Assembly (NCBI GenBank): GCA_013001595.1
Contig: JABDMH010000090.1
Span: 1 to 64,000 of the forward strand
Origin: Saprospiraceae bacterium
Lineage (GTDB): Bacteria > Bacteroidota > Bacteroidia > Chitinophagales > Saprospiraceae
Length of the DNA: 64,000 bases
Direction of reading: 5' to 3'
Shown piece after piece: positions 42,682-50,846 of the stretch; position 1 is the stretch's first letter; every line of letters starts with the position of its first letter. The translations under genes and the position numbers were made by a program. The notes below the pieces were generated by a model that worked only from the letters and a program-made list of their open reading frames with translations, was not told the origin of the DNA and searched no databases.

Positions 42682-42716
42682 GCTCCTGTTCGACGTTATT
42701 GGACGGGAGCTTTTTT
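42682..42716 (+). terminator. Rho-independent terminator after thioredoxin
   Basis: An imperfect GC-rich stem with arms GCTCCTGTTC and GGACGGGAGC (G-U pairs allowed), an 9-base loop, and six T at 42711-42716. It lies 24 bases after the thioredoxin stop and just ahead of the DUF58 gene. Confidence 0.8.
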
Positions 42717-42727
42717 AATTTAGTACT

Positions 42728-43654
42728 ATGAGCTTTTTTGACGACTACAACCTTAAGAACCTAGAAAATCTCGATCTGATTGCCAAGCAGGTGGTAGAGG
42801 GTTTCATCATTGGCCTACATAAAAGCCCCTTTCACGGTTTTTCGGTAGAATTTGCCGAGCATAGGCTTTATAATCAAGGGGAAAGCACACGTAATATTGA
42901 TTGGAAGGTGTATGCCCGGACTGATAAAATGTTCAGTAAGCGTTTTGAAGAGGAAACCAATTTACGCTGTCAAATCATTTTGGACGCCTCATCGTCCATG
43001 TACTTCCCTCACATATCTGAAGCGTCGTCGAGGAAGTTGAATAAAATCAGATGGTCCAGTCTGGCTGCTGCCTCACTGATGCTGCTCTTAAAAAAGCAAA
43101 GAGATGCATTTGGATTAAGTATTTTTGATGACGAAGTCAGACAGCATACACCTGTACGAAGTAGCACCTCTCACTATCAATTGTTACTTACCTACCTGGA
43201 CCGAATGATTGCTGATGGGCGAACCGAGAAAGGTACGGAAGCAGCTAAATCTCTACACCAAATCGCCGACAGCATTCACAAGAGATCACTTGTTGTGATA
43301 TTCAGTGACATGTTTGATCGATTAGAGCAACCTGAAGAGCTTTTTGCTGCACTTCAACATTTAAAACATAATAAGCATGAGGTCCTCCTCTTTCATGTGG
43401 TGGATAAAGCTAGGGAGATTGAATTCGAATTTGACAATCGACCTTATATGTTCATCGATGTGGAGACGGGGGAAAAGGTAAAGGTGCAACCCAATGATGT
43501 CAAAGAGATCTATACGCAAAAATTAAAGGCATTCAAGGAAGAACTGCACATGAAATGTCTCCAATACAAGATCGATCTAGTAGAAGCTGACATTGCGAAA
43601 GGCTTCAAACCAGTCTTAGAATCTTACTTGATTAAGCGCAAGCGAATGAAATGA
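42728..43654 (+). CDS. DUF58 domain protein
   Basis: The 308-residue protein carries the DUF58 signature STRNIDWKVYARTDKMFSKR (about residues 56-75). A VWA-like fold follows, LRCQIILDASSSMYF (D-x-S-S-S, MIDAS-like) and LVVIFSDMFDRLEQPEELF. These proteins are usually encoded with MoxR ATPases and VWA/Bat proteins and are thought to assist assembly or envelope stress responses; no MoxR gene lies here, though a membrane VWA protein is at 24827-26926. No membrane helix is seen. It starts 12 bases after the thioredoxin terminator. Confidence 0.9.
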   Translation: MSFFDDYNLKNLENLDLIAKQVVEGFIIGLHKSPFHGFSVEFAEHRLYNQGESTRNIDWKVYARTDKMFSKRFEEETNLRCQIILDASSSMYFPHISEASSRKLNKIRWSSLAAASLMLLLKKQRDAFGLSIFDDEVRQHTPVRSSTSHYQLLLTYLDRMIADGRTEKGTEAAKSLHQIADSIHKRSLVVIFSDMFDRLEQPEELFAALQHLKHNKHEVLLFHVVDKAREIEFEFDNRPYMFIDVETGEKVKVQPNDVKEIYTQKLKAFKEELHMKCLQYKIDLVEADIAKGFKPVLESYLIKRKRMK

Positions 43655-43685
43655 TGTACTGTCGCTAAACCATCTTGTCGATCTA

Positions 43686-44492
43686 ATGGCACTCACCACC
43701 TTCTTCAGTAATGCAGTGCGATCGTTAGGATTGCTGGTCCACATTGATAGGCTACGGATGCATTTTGCACGTTGGAGATTTCGCAATAAAAATCAAGCCT
43801 TTAGAGCAGCTCATCCTCACTTAGCAATACCCGATGAGGCGATCATTTACGAAACCTTTAATGCTGACATTACCAAATATTATGAGGATGGTAGGGATGT
43901 AGCTAAGTGGTTGGTAGAAACCATTCAGTCACACACCGATTGTGATACTTGTAAAATCTTAGACTGGGGATGTGGTCCAGCCCGTATAGTCCGACACCTT
44001 CCCGACCTCTTGCCTAGGAATGCCGAAGTTTTTGGTACCGATTTCAATGCGTATACAATCGATTGGTGTCAGAAAAACATTTCAGATGTCGCATTTACAT
44101 GCAACGACCTTATACCACCACTTCCATTCCATTCCAATACTTTCGACATTGTCTATGGAATCTCTGTGCTCACACACCTGAATGAACAAAGAAATCACTC
44201 CTGGACCAGGGAGATTTTTCGCATCGTGATGCCCGGCGGGTTGGCAATTCTGACGACTCAAGGTGAAGCATTTTCAGCTAAGCTCACACCAAAAGAGAAA
44301 ACTGCTTTCAGAAACAATCAATTGGTGGTACGAGGTAAAGTAGCCGAAGGTAGGCGCACTTTTAGCGCCTTTCATCCAGAAGCCTATATGCGTAACCTCT
44401 TTACCGAATTTTCGATCTTGCAGCACACTCCAGGACGGAGTGTCGGTAAATCATTAGAGCAAGACATCTGGATTTTACAAAAATCCAATTAG
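43686..44492 (+). CDS. Class I SAM-dependent methyltransferase
   Basis: The 268-residue protein has the SAM-binding motif KILDWGCGPARIVRHL, then an acidic strand end (VFGTDFNAYTIDWC) and FDIVYGISVLTHL, which are methyltransferase motifs I to IV. The N-terminal 75 residues are basic and helical and may bind the substrate. The pattern of motif II-III is that of small-molecule or sugar methyltransferases (Methyltransf_11/25), but the substrate is unknown. It follows DUF58 after about 30 bases. Confidence 0.85.
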   Translation: MALTTFFSNAVRSLGLLVHIDRLRMHFARWRFRNKNQAFRAAHPHLAIPDEAIIYETFNADITKYYEDGRDVAKWLVETIQSHTDCDTCKILDWGCGPARIVRHLPDLLPRNAEVFGTDFNAYTIDWCQKNISDVAFTCNDLIPPLPFHSNTFDIVYGISVLTHLNEQRNHSWTREIFRIVMPGGLAILTTQGEAFSAKLTPKEKTAFRNNQLVVRGKVAEGRRTFSAFHPEAYMRNLFTEFSILQHTPGRSVGKSLEQDIWILQKSN

Positions 44493-44643
44493 CCATCGGT
44501 GTTAGATCTTGACCTACCGCAGCGATCTGCCACGATGTCAATCTTATTGGGATTAGGGTAGCCTTGCCATTAGAGTCATCAATAGCCTTTTCACAACTTA
44601 TCAAAAAGTGTATCTTCCACCGTCGTCAAAAATTCTTCATCCA

Positions 44644-45396
44644 ATGATCAAACTCTCAGAGATTTCAACAGTTGCTCCTGCTGGTTTGGAGAAGCAGTCA
44701 ACCAAAAAGGAACGGATTGAACTTTCCAAAAGGCTGGCAGAACTACAACACCTGATGTATGCAGAAGAAAAACGCAGTATGTTGGTTGTATTCCAAGGAA
44801 TGGATGCAAGTGGAAAGGATGGAACGACGAAGAAAGTATTTCGCTTCTGCAGTCCGAGCGGCGTATGGGCCAAGGCGTTTAAGAAGCCAAGCGATGAGGA
44901 ATTTGCTCATGACTTTCTCTGGAGGGCACACAAATTCGTGCCCAAGAAAGGTAGAATCCAAGTATACAATCGGTCACACTACGAAGACATCCTCATTCAA
45001 CGTGTACATAAATGGATCGATAATGAACGAGTAATATACCGAATGAATGCCATTAATGATTTCGAAGAGCTACTTAGCTTTGACAACAATACCACTGTGG
45101 TCAAATTTTACATGCACATCAGTGAGGAGCGGCAACTAGAAAAACTTCAAGAACGCATTGATGTACCCAGTAAGAATTGGAAACACAATCCAGGTGATTG
45201 GGAGGAGCGGAAGCATTGGTCTGCCTACATGACAGCCTATGAATATGCCCTAAATGAGAGTACCATTCCCTGGCACATAGTACCTTCAGACCAACGCTGG
45301 TATCGCGACTATTTTGTCGTAGAAACGTTGGTTGACATCATGGAGGATTTTGATATGAAACTGCCCATCTTGTCCCAGGAGGAGCTAAATGGATAA
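44644..45396 (+). CDS. Polyphosphate kinase 2 family protein
   Basis: From the ATG at 44644 this is a 250-residue protein; an upstream GTG adds 12 residues. It has the PPK2 Walker A motif VVFQGMDASGKDGTTKK (about 48-64). The lid and second motif follow as RIQVYNRSHYEDILIQRVH and KFYMHISEERQLEKLQER, with WEERKHWSAYMTAYEYAL near the end. The family transfers phosphate between polyphosphate and nucleoside mono- or diphosphates. Sequence length without a second domain fits single-domain PPK2, class I or III; which nucleotide is used cannot be read. Its last bases overlap the S4 gene. Confidence 0.9.
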   Translation: MIKLSEISTVAPAGLEKQSTKKERIELSKRLAELQHLMYAEEKRSMLVVFQGMDASGKDGTTKKVFRFCSPSGVWAKAFKKPSDEEFAHDFLWRAHKFVPKKGRIQVYNRSHYEDILIQRVHKWIDNERVIYRMNAINDFEELLSFDNNTTVVKFYMHISEERQLEKLQERIDVPSKNWKHNPGDWEERKHWSAYMTAYEYALNESTIPWHIVPSDQRWYRDYFVVETLVDIMEDFDMKLPILSQEELNG

Positions 45397-45784
45397 AGTG
45401 AGGGTGGATCAATGGCTGTGGAGTGTACGCATCTTCAAGAGCAGAACCCTAGCCACAACAATGTGCAAATCGGGCAAAGTCTCCGTAGGCAAAGTGAATG
45501 TAAAACCGTCTTACAAGTTAAGAGTTGGTGATCTGGTGAATGTCCATAAGAACGGGTATAATTTCCAATTCCTAGTGCTCAAACTATTGAAGAAGCGGGT
45601 TGGGGCACCGATAGCTGTAACGGCTTATCGGGATCAGACGCCTGCCGAAGAGCTCAGCAAATATGAAGACTGGTTTGTTGGAAAATCAAGATCGGAGTTC
45701 CGCGAACCAGGTAGTGGTCGGCCCACAAAGAAGGACAGACGGGAGCTGGATCAATTTAAGGGTGAGTACTATTTTGATGAGTAG
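45389..45784 (+). CDS. S4 domain RNA-binding protein (Hsp15-like)
   Basis: The 131-residue protein begins VRVDQWLWSVRIFKSRTLAT, the classic S4 opening, and continues CKSGKVSVGKVNVKPSYKLR. A basic tail ends the protein (PGSGRPTKKDRRELDQF). Hsp15 (HslR) relatives bind 50S subunits with stalled nascent chains and help recycle them. It overlaps the PPK2 gene by eight bases and the folK start by eight, so all are probably translated together. Confidence 0.9.
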   Translation: MDKVRVDQWLWSVRIFKSRTLATTMCKSGKVSVGKVNVKPSYKLRVGDLVNVHKNGYNFQFLVLKLLKKRVGAPIAVTAYRDQTPAEELSKYEDWFVGKSRSEFREPGSGRPTKKDRRELDQFKGEYYFDE

Positions 45785-46283
45785 TTTAAAAGCAAAGGCT
45801 TTCATTGGGCTTGGCTCTAACATAGGAGATCGGGCTGGCCATCTCAAGACAGCGACCAAAGAATTGGAAAAACGCCTGGAAGATGCTACGTGCCAAAGAT
45901 CACCTATATACTTGAGCAAAGCTTGGGGTGTGACGAACCAAAATGATTTTTATAACCAGGTCATCGCCTTCGAAACCGGCCTCGAGCCAGAATCCCTGCT
46001 CCATCATTGTATTCAGGTTGAAAAAGCAATGGGCAGAAATAGAGCGAGGCGCTGGCACTCGAGAAACATTGATATTGATTTGCTTTTTGTAGGTAACAAC
46101 ATCCGCCAATCCGAGAAGCTTAACTTACCTCATCCGATGATAGAAAAGCGTAATTTTGTGCTTGTCCCTTTAATGGAACTGGCACCACAATTTATACATC
46201 CCATCTTGGGTAAGACCATCGAAGAGTTGTATCTTCAAACCAACGATTTGCTAGAAGTACTAATGTTAGAAATGCATGGATGA
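45777..46283 (+). CDS. folK: 2-amino-4-hydroxy-6-hydroxymethyldihydropteridine pyrophosphokinase
   Basis: From the ATG at 45777 this is a 168-residue protein. Family motifs are FIGLGSNIGDRAGHLKTA (residues 8-25), SPIYLSKAWGVTNQNDFYNQ and RNRARRWHSRNIDIDLLF, then LPHPMIEKRNFVLVPLMELA; the D-I-D pair binds the magnesium ions. The enzyme pyrophosphorylates the pterin ring in folate synthesis. It overlaps the S4 gene upstream and the deoxynucleoside kinase downstream by eight bases each. An upstream in-frame start would lie inside the S4 gene and is rejected. Confidence 0.95.
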   Translation: MSSLKAKAFIGLGSNIGDRAGHLKTATKELEKRLEDATCQRSPIYLSKAWGVTNQNDFYNQVIAFETGLEPESLLHHCIQVEKAMGRNRARRWHSRNIDIDLLFVGNNIRQSEKLNLPHPMIEKRNFVLVPLMELAPQFIHPILGKTIEELYLQTNDLLEVLMLEMHG

Positions 46284-46926
46284 CTATCCGATCCCATATA
46301 GATACATCTGTGTGGAAGGAAATATTGGGAGTGGTAAAACATCTCTTTGCAACAAACTGGCTAAGAGATTCAATGGCAAACTTCTACTAGAGCAATTTAC
46401 AGACAATCCATTTTTACCCTTTTTTTATAGTGATCCCGAACGCTATGCCTTTCCTGTTGAGGTGTTTTTTATGACTGAGCGGCACAAACAGATGCAAAAG
46501 CATATTCTTACCCGCGATCTCTTTGCTGAGCATATTTTTGCCGACTACTGTTTCCCTAAGACCCTCCTCTTTGCTAAGAATAATCTTAATGACGAGGAAT
46601 TCAGAATATTTCAACATCTATTTCAACTCCTGGAAACACCCTTTCCGCACCCCGATCTATTGGTATATCTACATCGTTCTACATCAAAGTTGATGCAATT
46701 AATAGAAGACCGGGGAAGGGTCATGGAGTCTCCCATCTCTGAAGATTATCTAAAGAACATTCAAGATGCCTACTACGAATACTTCCGAAGTGAGAATTCT
46801 TATCCCATTCTGATCATAGATGTAGAGGACATGAATTTCATGAAAAATAAAGAACACATGGATGAAATATTGAAACTGCTGGGACAACGCTACAATCCTG
46901 GAGTTCATAGGGTAAGCATCCACTAG
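46276..46926 (+). CDS. Deoxynucleoside kinase
   Basis: The 216-residue kinase has the P-loop VEGNIGSGKTSL (residues 13-24). LLEQFTDNPFLPFFYSDPER and the deoxynucleoside-kinase D-R-S-type segment FAEHIFADYCFPKTLLFAK follow, and then PDLLVYLHRSTSKLMQLIEDRGR as the lid with Arg residues. It phosphorylates deoxyadenosine, deoxyguanosine or similar nucleosides for salvage. The folK - deoxynucleoside kinase order, usually with sppA near, is common in Bacteroidota. It overlaps folK by eight bases. Confidence 0.92.
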   Translation: MDDYPIPYRYICVEGNIGSGKTSLCNKLAKRFNGKLLLEQFTDNPFLPFFYSDPERYAFPVEVFFMTERHKQMQKHILTRDLFAEHIFADYCFPKTLLFAKNNLNDEEFRIFQHLFQLLETPFPHPDLLVYLHRSTSKLMQLIEDRGRVMESPISEDYLKNIQDAYYEYFRSENSYPILIIDVEDMNFMKNKEHMDEILKLLGQRYNPGVHRVSIH

Positions 46927-47094
46927 TGAAATTTACTCCGAAGAGGTCACCAAATCAAAAATGGTTCTTTTGGCAATCTTTCATTTTTCGCAGTTAGTGC
47001 AGTGTCTGTTGCCTTAAGGCGATATATTCGGTGATTTTATCGAAATAGGTGGAGAATCCTCACTATGCTCCATACCTTTATCTAAAATTAGACA

Positions 47095-48882
47095 ATGAAA
47101 AGTTTCATCAAGATAGTCCTTGGATCATGTTTAGGCGTGATTGTGGCGACGTTAGTGGTCGGATTGATTCTTTCCGGGATTGGAGCAGCTATGTTTGCCT
47201 CAGATAGTGATCAAGGCTCTATCAAGGCAAATAGTGTGTTGCAACTTTCCTTAAAGGATAACATACCTCAGAAAACGGGCAACACAGAAGAAGCCATGTT
47301 TAATTTCTCGGATGAACCGATCATAGGCCAGTTTGATATGATCCAAGCCATCGAGGCTGCAGCCGAAGACAAGAATATCAAGGGACTCTATTTGACCTTG
47401 GGATCAAAAGGGGTAGCTAGTGCCAAGGCGCAAGATATCCGCAATGCCATCATCTCCTTCAAAGAAAGCGGGAAATTTGTCTATGCCTATTGCGGCAACT
47501 ACGGATATGGTCAGAGCGAATACTATATTGCTTCCGCAGCCGACAAAGTGTTCATCCATCCATTAGGTGCTGTTGATTTTCGCGGTTTTGGGTCGGAAAT
47601 ACCCTTCTTTAAAGATATGCTAGACAAAATCGGTGTAAAGATGGCGACCTTTTATGCGGGGAAATATAAAGGCGCTACTGAGCCCTTACGCCTAAACAAG
47701 ATGAGTGACGAGAATCGCCTCCAGATCAAGACTTACCTTTCGGCATTATACGAATCCTTCCTGAATGACATCGGTAGCTCAAGAGACTTGTCCCGAAACC
47801 GACTAAGTGCGTTAGCATCAGAACTTGGTGGCCGTACTGCTGAAATGGCATTGGAAAATGGTCTGGTAGACGAGATCAAATATGCAGATGAAGTGCTGGA
47901 CGCCCTTCGTGAAGCCTTGGATTTGGATGAGGACGAGAAAATACCACTTATTAGCGTAGTCGACTACCATAAAGAACGAGATAAGGATAGAAATCTAGGT
48001 TCAAACGCCAAAGTGGCCGTGCTTTATGCTGAAGGTGAAATCAGAGCCGGTAAGGAGACCTACGGCATGATTACCGACCAGCACTATGTGGATATGATCC
48101 GGAAAATTGGAAAAGATGACAAAGTAAAAGCAGTAGTTATACGCATTAATTCTCCAGGTGGTGATGCATTTGTGTCAGACGAAATATGGCGTGAATTAGA
48201 GCTGCTACAGGAGAAAGATATCACCGTAGTAGCTTCCATGGCTGATATTGCTGCTTCCGGTGGATATTACATCGCCTGTGGCGCAGATGAAATTATAGCA
48301 GAAGCAAACACCATTACAGGTTCCATTGGTGTTTTTGGTGTCATTCCCAATGTCCAAGAACTCATGAACGACAAGCTTGGTATTCACATGGATACCGTAA
48401 AGACTGAACGATACGCAACAGGTGTGGTCAGCTCATTCTATCCTATTGGCAAAGATGAAGCAAAGCTGATTCAGGAAAGCATAGATCGAATATATCGGAT
48501 CTTTCTGGATCGGGTGGCTGAGGGCAGGCAGATGAGTATTGATGATGTCCATGAAATAGCACAAGGACGCATCTGGACGGGTGCCAAAGCAAAAGAAATC
48601 GGCCTAGTCGATCGGCTTGGAGATCTTGACTATGCCATCGCCAGGGCTGTCGAAATCGCAGAAATAGAAGATTATCGCATCACTGAGTACCCAAGAATAA
48701 AAGATCCGATGCAGAAGCTCCTCGAAGAACTCACCAGTAGCAAGGGAAGTACGGTCCTTCAAGATCGACTGTTGAAAACTTATTTCCCCTCCAGTGCAGC
48801 ACTATTGATGGAGTTTGAACAACTGTTGAATCAAAGTAATCGGCCTATGGCCAGGTTGCCCTTCGCAGGTCTGCAATATTGA
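47095..48882 (+). CDS. sppA: Signal peptide peptidase SppA, long (67 kDa) form
   Basis: The 595-residue protein has one N-terminal membrane helix (VLGSCLGVIVATLVVGLIL). Two tandem S49 peptidase domains follow. The first has FYAGKYKGATEPLR with the general-base Lys near residue 202. The second has VVIRINSPGGDAFVSDEI and MADIAASGGYYIACGADEI with the catalytic Ser near 386. It degrades leftover signal peptides in the membrane. The size matches the E. coli-type tetrameric enzyme rather than the short archaeal or Bacillus form. Confidence 0.95.
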   Translation: MKSFIKIVLGSCLGVIVATLVVGLILSGIGAAMFASDSDQGSIKANSVLQLSLKDNIPQKTGNTEEAMFNFSDEPIIGQFDMIQAIEAAAEDKNIKGLYLTLGSKGVASAKAQDIRNAIISFKESGKFVYAYCGNYGYGQSEYYIASAADKVFIHPLGAVDFRGFGSEIPFFKDMLDKIGVKMATFYAGKYKGATEPLRLNKMSDENRLQIKTYLSALYESFLNDIGSSRDLSRNRLSALASELGGRTAEMALENGLVDEIKYADEVLDALREALDLDEDEKIPLISVVDYHKERDKDRNLGSNAKVAVLYAEGEIRAGKETYGMITDQHYVDMIRKIGKDDKVKAVVIRINSPGGDAFVSDEIWRELELLQEKDITVVASMADIAASGGYYIACGADEIIAEANTITGSIGVFGVIPNVQELMNDKLGIHMDTVKTERYATGVVSSFYPIGKDEAKLIQESIDRIYRIFLDRVAEGRQMSIDDVHEIAQGRIWTGAKAKEIGLVDRLGDLDYAIARAVEIAEIEDYRITEYPRIKDPMQKLLEELTSSKGSTVLQDRLLKTYFPSSAALLMEFEQLLNQSNRPMARLPFAGLQY

Positions 48883-49072
48883 TCTAGGGTCAGGCAACTC
48901 AAAGTATACTTGAAGATTTTAAGGTACACCTATGCAGGTACTTAGTGTGGGTCTAACCTGCTACAATCGCTCAGATGTACAGCAGCTCCCTCCTATTTTC
49001 CATGACTACCTGATCGATTCATCCCTACTTTTTCCCTTTTTGTCTTTTCCAAGTCACTTTGAACAATTTTCA

Positions 49073-49105
49073 TGTATAGACATTTATTGTATAGACATAT
49101 ATTTG
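49073..49105 (+). promoter_or_regulatory. Repeated operator-like sites overlapping a TAnnTTTG promoter box
   Basis: TGTATAGACAT occurs twice, at 49073-49083 and 49088-49098, 15 bases apart. Each has the dyad TGT-N4-ACA. The second copy abuts TATATTTG (49098-49105), a perfect -7 box, 10 bases before the MarR ATG. The layout suits an autoregulated operator. Confidence 0.45.
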
Positions 49106-49115
49106 CGCGGTGAAA

Positions 49116-49562
49116 ATGGAAAACGCAATCAAGCAGGAGAAGTTCAAGGATGAATGGATCAGGGTGGCCGTGAATATGTACTATACGCAATCTCAATTGC
49201 AATATGCCAGTCATACCTGTTTAAAACCCTTTGACATCTCCGTTCAACAATTTAACATTCTGAGAATTTTGAGGGGGCAACGCGATAAAGCTTTGACGGT
49301 ATCAGAAATCACGGATCGAATGATCGACAAAATGTCAAATGCCTCTAGGCTCATTGAGAAACTTAGGAGAAAGCGACTTGTAGTACGGACTGAAGATCAG
49401 TACGATCGCAGAAGAGTAAACATCACCATTTCAAAGGAGGGACTGCTATTGTTGAATGAAGCTAGCGAGGCCATGGAAAAACACTTGACTGAGAAGTTAG
49501 CTGGCCTCTCAAAGATTGAAGCTAATCAGCTCAATGTTCTTTTGGACAAAATAAACACTTAA
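49116..49562 (+). CDS. MarR family transcriptional regulator
   Basis: The 148-residue protein (ATG at 49116) is a winged-helix regulator. QQFNILRILRGQRDKALTVSEI leads into the recognition helix DRMIDKMSNASRLIEKLRRK. The wing follows with EDQYDRRRVNITISKEG, including the D-x-R-x-x-x motif typical of MarR proteins. The ends are helical and form the dimer. It probably controls itself and the YceI gene 38 bases downstream through the repeats at 49073-49098. The signal it senses is unknown. Confidence 0.92.
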   Translation: MENAIKQEKFKDEWIRVAVNMYYTQSQLQYASHTCLKPFDISVQQFNILRILRGQRDKALTVSEITDRMIDKMSNASRLIEKLRRKRLVVRTEDQYDRRRVNITISKEGLLLLNEASEAMEKHLTEKLAGLSKIEANQLNVLLDKINT

Positions 49563-49600
49563 TCATTTTTTAATTATATCACAATTAACTATCACGTCTA

Positions 49601-50194
49601 ATGAAAAAATTATCAATTTCTCTACTGCTTTTAGCGACCGTATCTTTTGTAGGTATGGCATCTGTCAATCCTGTCGATGGGGAAGTCGACATTGCCAAGA
49701 GTAAGGTAAATTGGGAAGGCAAGAAGGTAACAGGTAAGCATCACGGCTCCATCGATCTTAAAGAAGCTTCACTTGAAATGAAGGATGGCATGCTCACTGG
49801 TGGCAGCTTTACCATTGATATGACCTCGATTAAAAATATCGACATGGCTGGTAAAGATGGTGCACCGAAATTAGAAGGTCACCTAAAATCACCTGACTTT
49901 TTCAACGTTGCGGAATATCCTACCGCCACCTTGCAGATTACAGATGTAGTCAGTAGAGGCACAGAAGGAGAATATAAGGTTGTAGGCGATTTGACCATTA
50001 AGGGAATCACCAAACCCATTAAATTTAACGCGCACATTGGAAAGGAAGACGGTATGCATATGGCTTCTGCCAACATCGAAATTGACAGGGCAGAATATGA
50101 TGTACGTTATGGTTCTGGAAGCTTCTTTGATGGTCTAGCTGATAAGACCATCTACGATGAGTTCACTTTGGATGTAAAGCTGGTTCTAAAATAA
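49601..50194 (+). CDS. YceI family periplasmic lipid-binding protein
   Basis: The 197-residue protein has a signal peptide (LSISLLLLATVSFVG up to MAS). YceI landmarks follow: VDIAKSKVNWEGKKVTGKHHG, GGSFTIDMTSIKN, HLKSPDFFNVAEYPTATLQI, GDLTIKGITKPIKF, and a tail ending DEFTLDVKLVLK. The lipocalin-like barrel binds isoprenoids, amides or fatty acids; the ligand is not known here. MarR-YceI pairs are frequent in Bacteroidota, sometimes in stress responses. A hairpin at 50220-50245 may end the transcript. Confidence 0.92.
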   Translation: MKKLSISLLLLATVSFVGMASVNPVDGEVDIAKSKVNWEGKKVTGKHHGSIDLKEASLEMKDGMLTGGSFTIDMTSIKNIDMAGKDGAPKLEGHLKSPDFFNVAEYPTATLQITDVVSRGTEGEYKVVGDLTIKGITKPIKFNAHIGKEDGMHMASANIEIDRAEYDVRYGSGSFFDGLADKTIYDEFTLDVKLVLK

Positions 50195-50219
50195 TTAATT
50201 AGCTCCGCTTGAAGGTAAA

Positions 50220-50245
50220 GGGGTGCACATCATCGATGGCACCCC
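50220..50245 (+). terminator. GC-rich hairpin after YceI, possible terminator
   Basis: Perfect stem GGGGTGC / GCACCCC with a 12-base loop, 25 bases after the YceI stop. The following tract (TTGTC) is only weakly T-rich, so termination is plausible but not certain. Confidence 0.5.
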
Positions 50246-50846
50246 TTGTCAATACCCATGGTCTGGTACGTTTTTAGGTTTCATATCATCCGAGATAGAC
50301 GATGCCTTTATACGATCCAGCCACATGGGTAGCCCTTAATGTAACAGCCTGCATCAGCTAGTATTTATATAGCCAATGACACATACATTCACCTTCAGGC
50401 AATGACATGCAGACTGTCTAATTGTTATGGATAGTATGGGTTTTTTCTGGGTGTACTCTCAAGAAAAGGTGCAAAGTCATATCGATTGCCTGATACGCTA
50501 GGCACCTTACAATTCATTAAACGTGCACACTTTTCACTTAAATACGTTTTCAACTATCTTCAGACTGGACCATAATCCGTCGGAGATATCGTTTCATTTG
50601 GTGTGTTAATATCCGATTGAATGCTTCTTTTTCCGCTATCAATGTTGCATCATCCTGCCTTCATGCAATCGTTGGATAAATTGCAAAATCTTTGCCAGAA
50701 GCAAGATTAGCACTACGAATTCTGACATAATTAATTATGCCATACATAATGGTCTCAGTGTAGCCAAGCTACATCCTATGAAATCTGCAGATGAATCATT
50801 ATTAATGTAACAAACAAAACACAAAAGCATGTTTCTTCGCCGGCAT
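50246..50846. other. 600-base convergent spacer, nothing identified
   Basis: AT-rich sequence between the YceI gene and the convergent NDH-2 gene. I found no credible ORF, tRNA, repeat or element ends of the kinds seen elsewhere in the window. It is unusually long for this gene-dense stretch. Confidence 0.4.

Noticed and set aside
48932-49153. Open frame between sppA and marR
   Set aside because: It overlaps the marR start and ends in spacer sequence without coding character.
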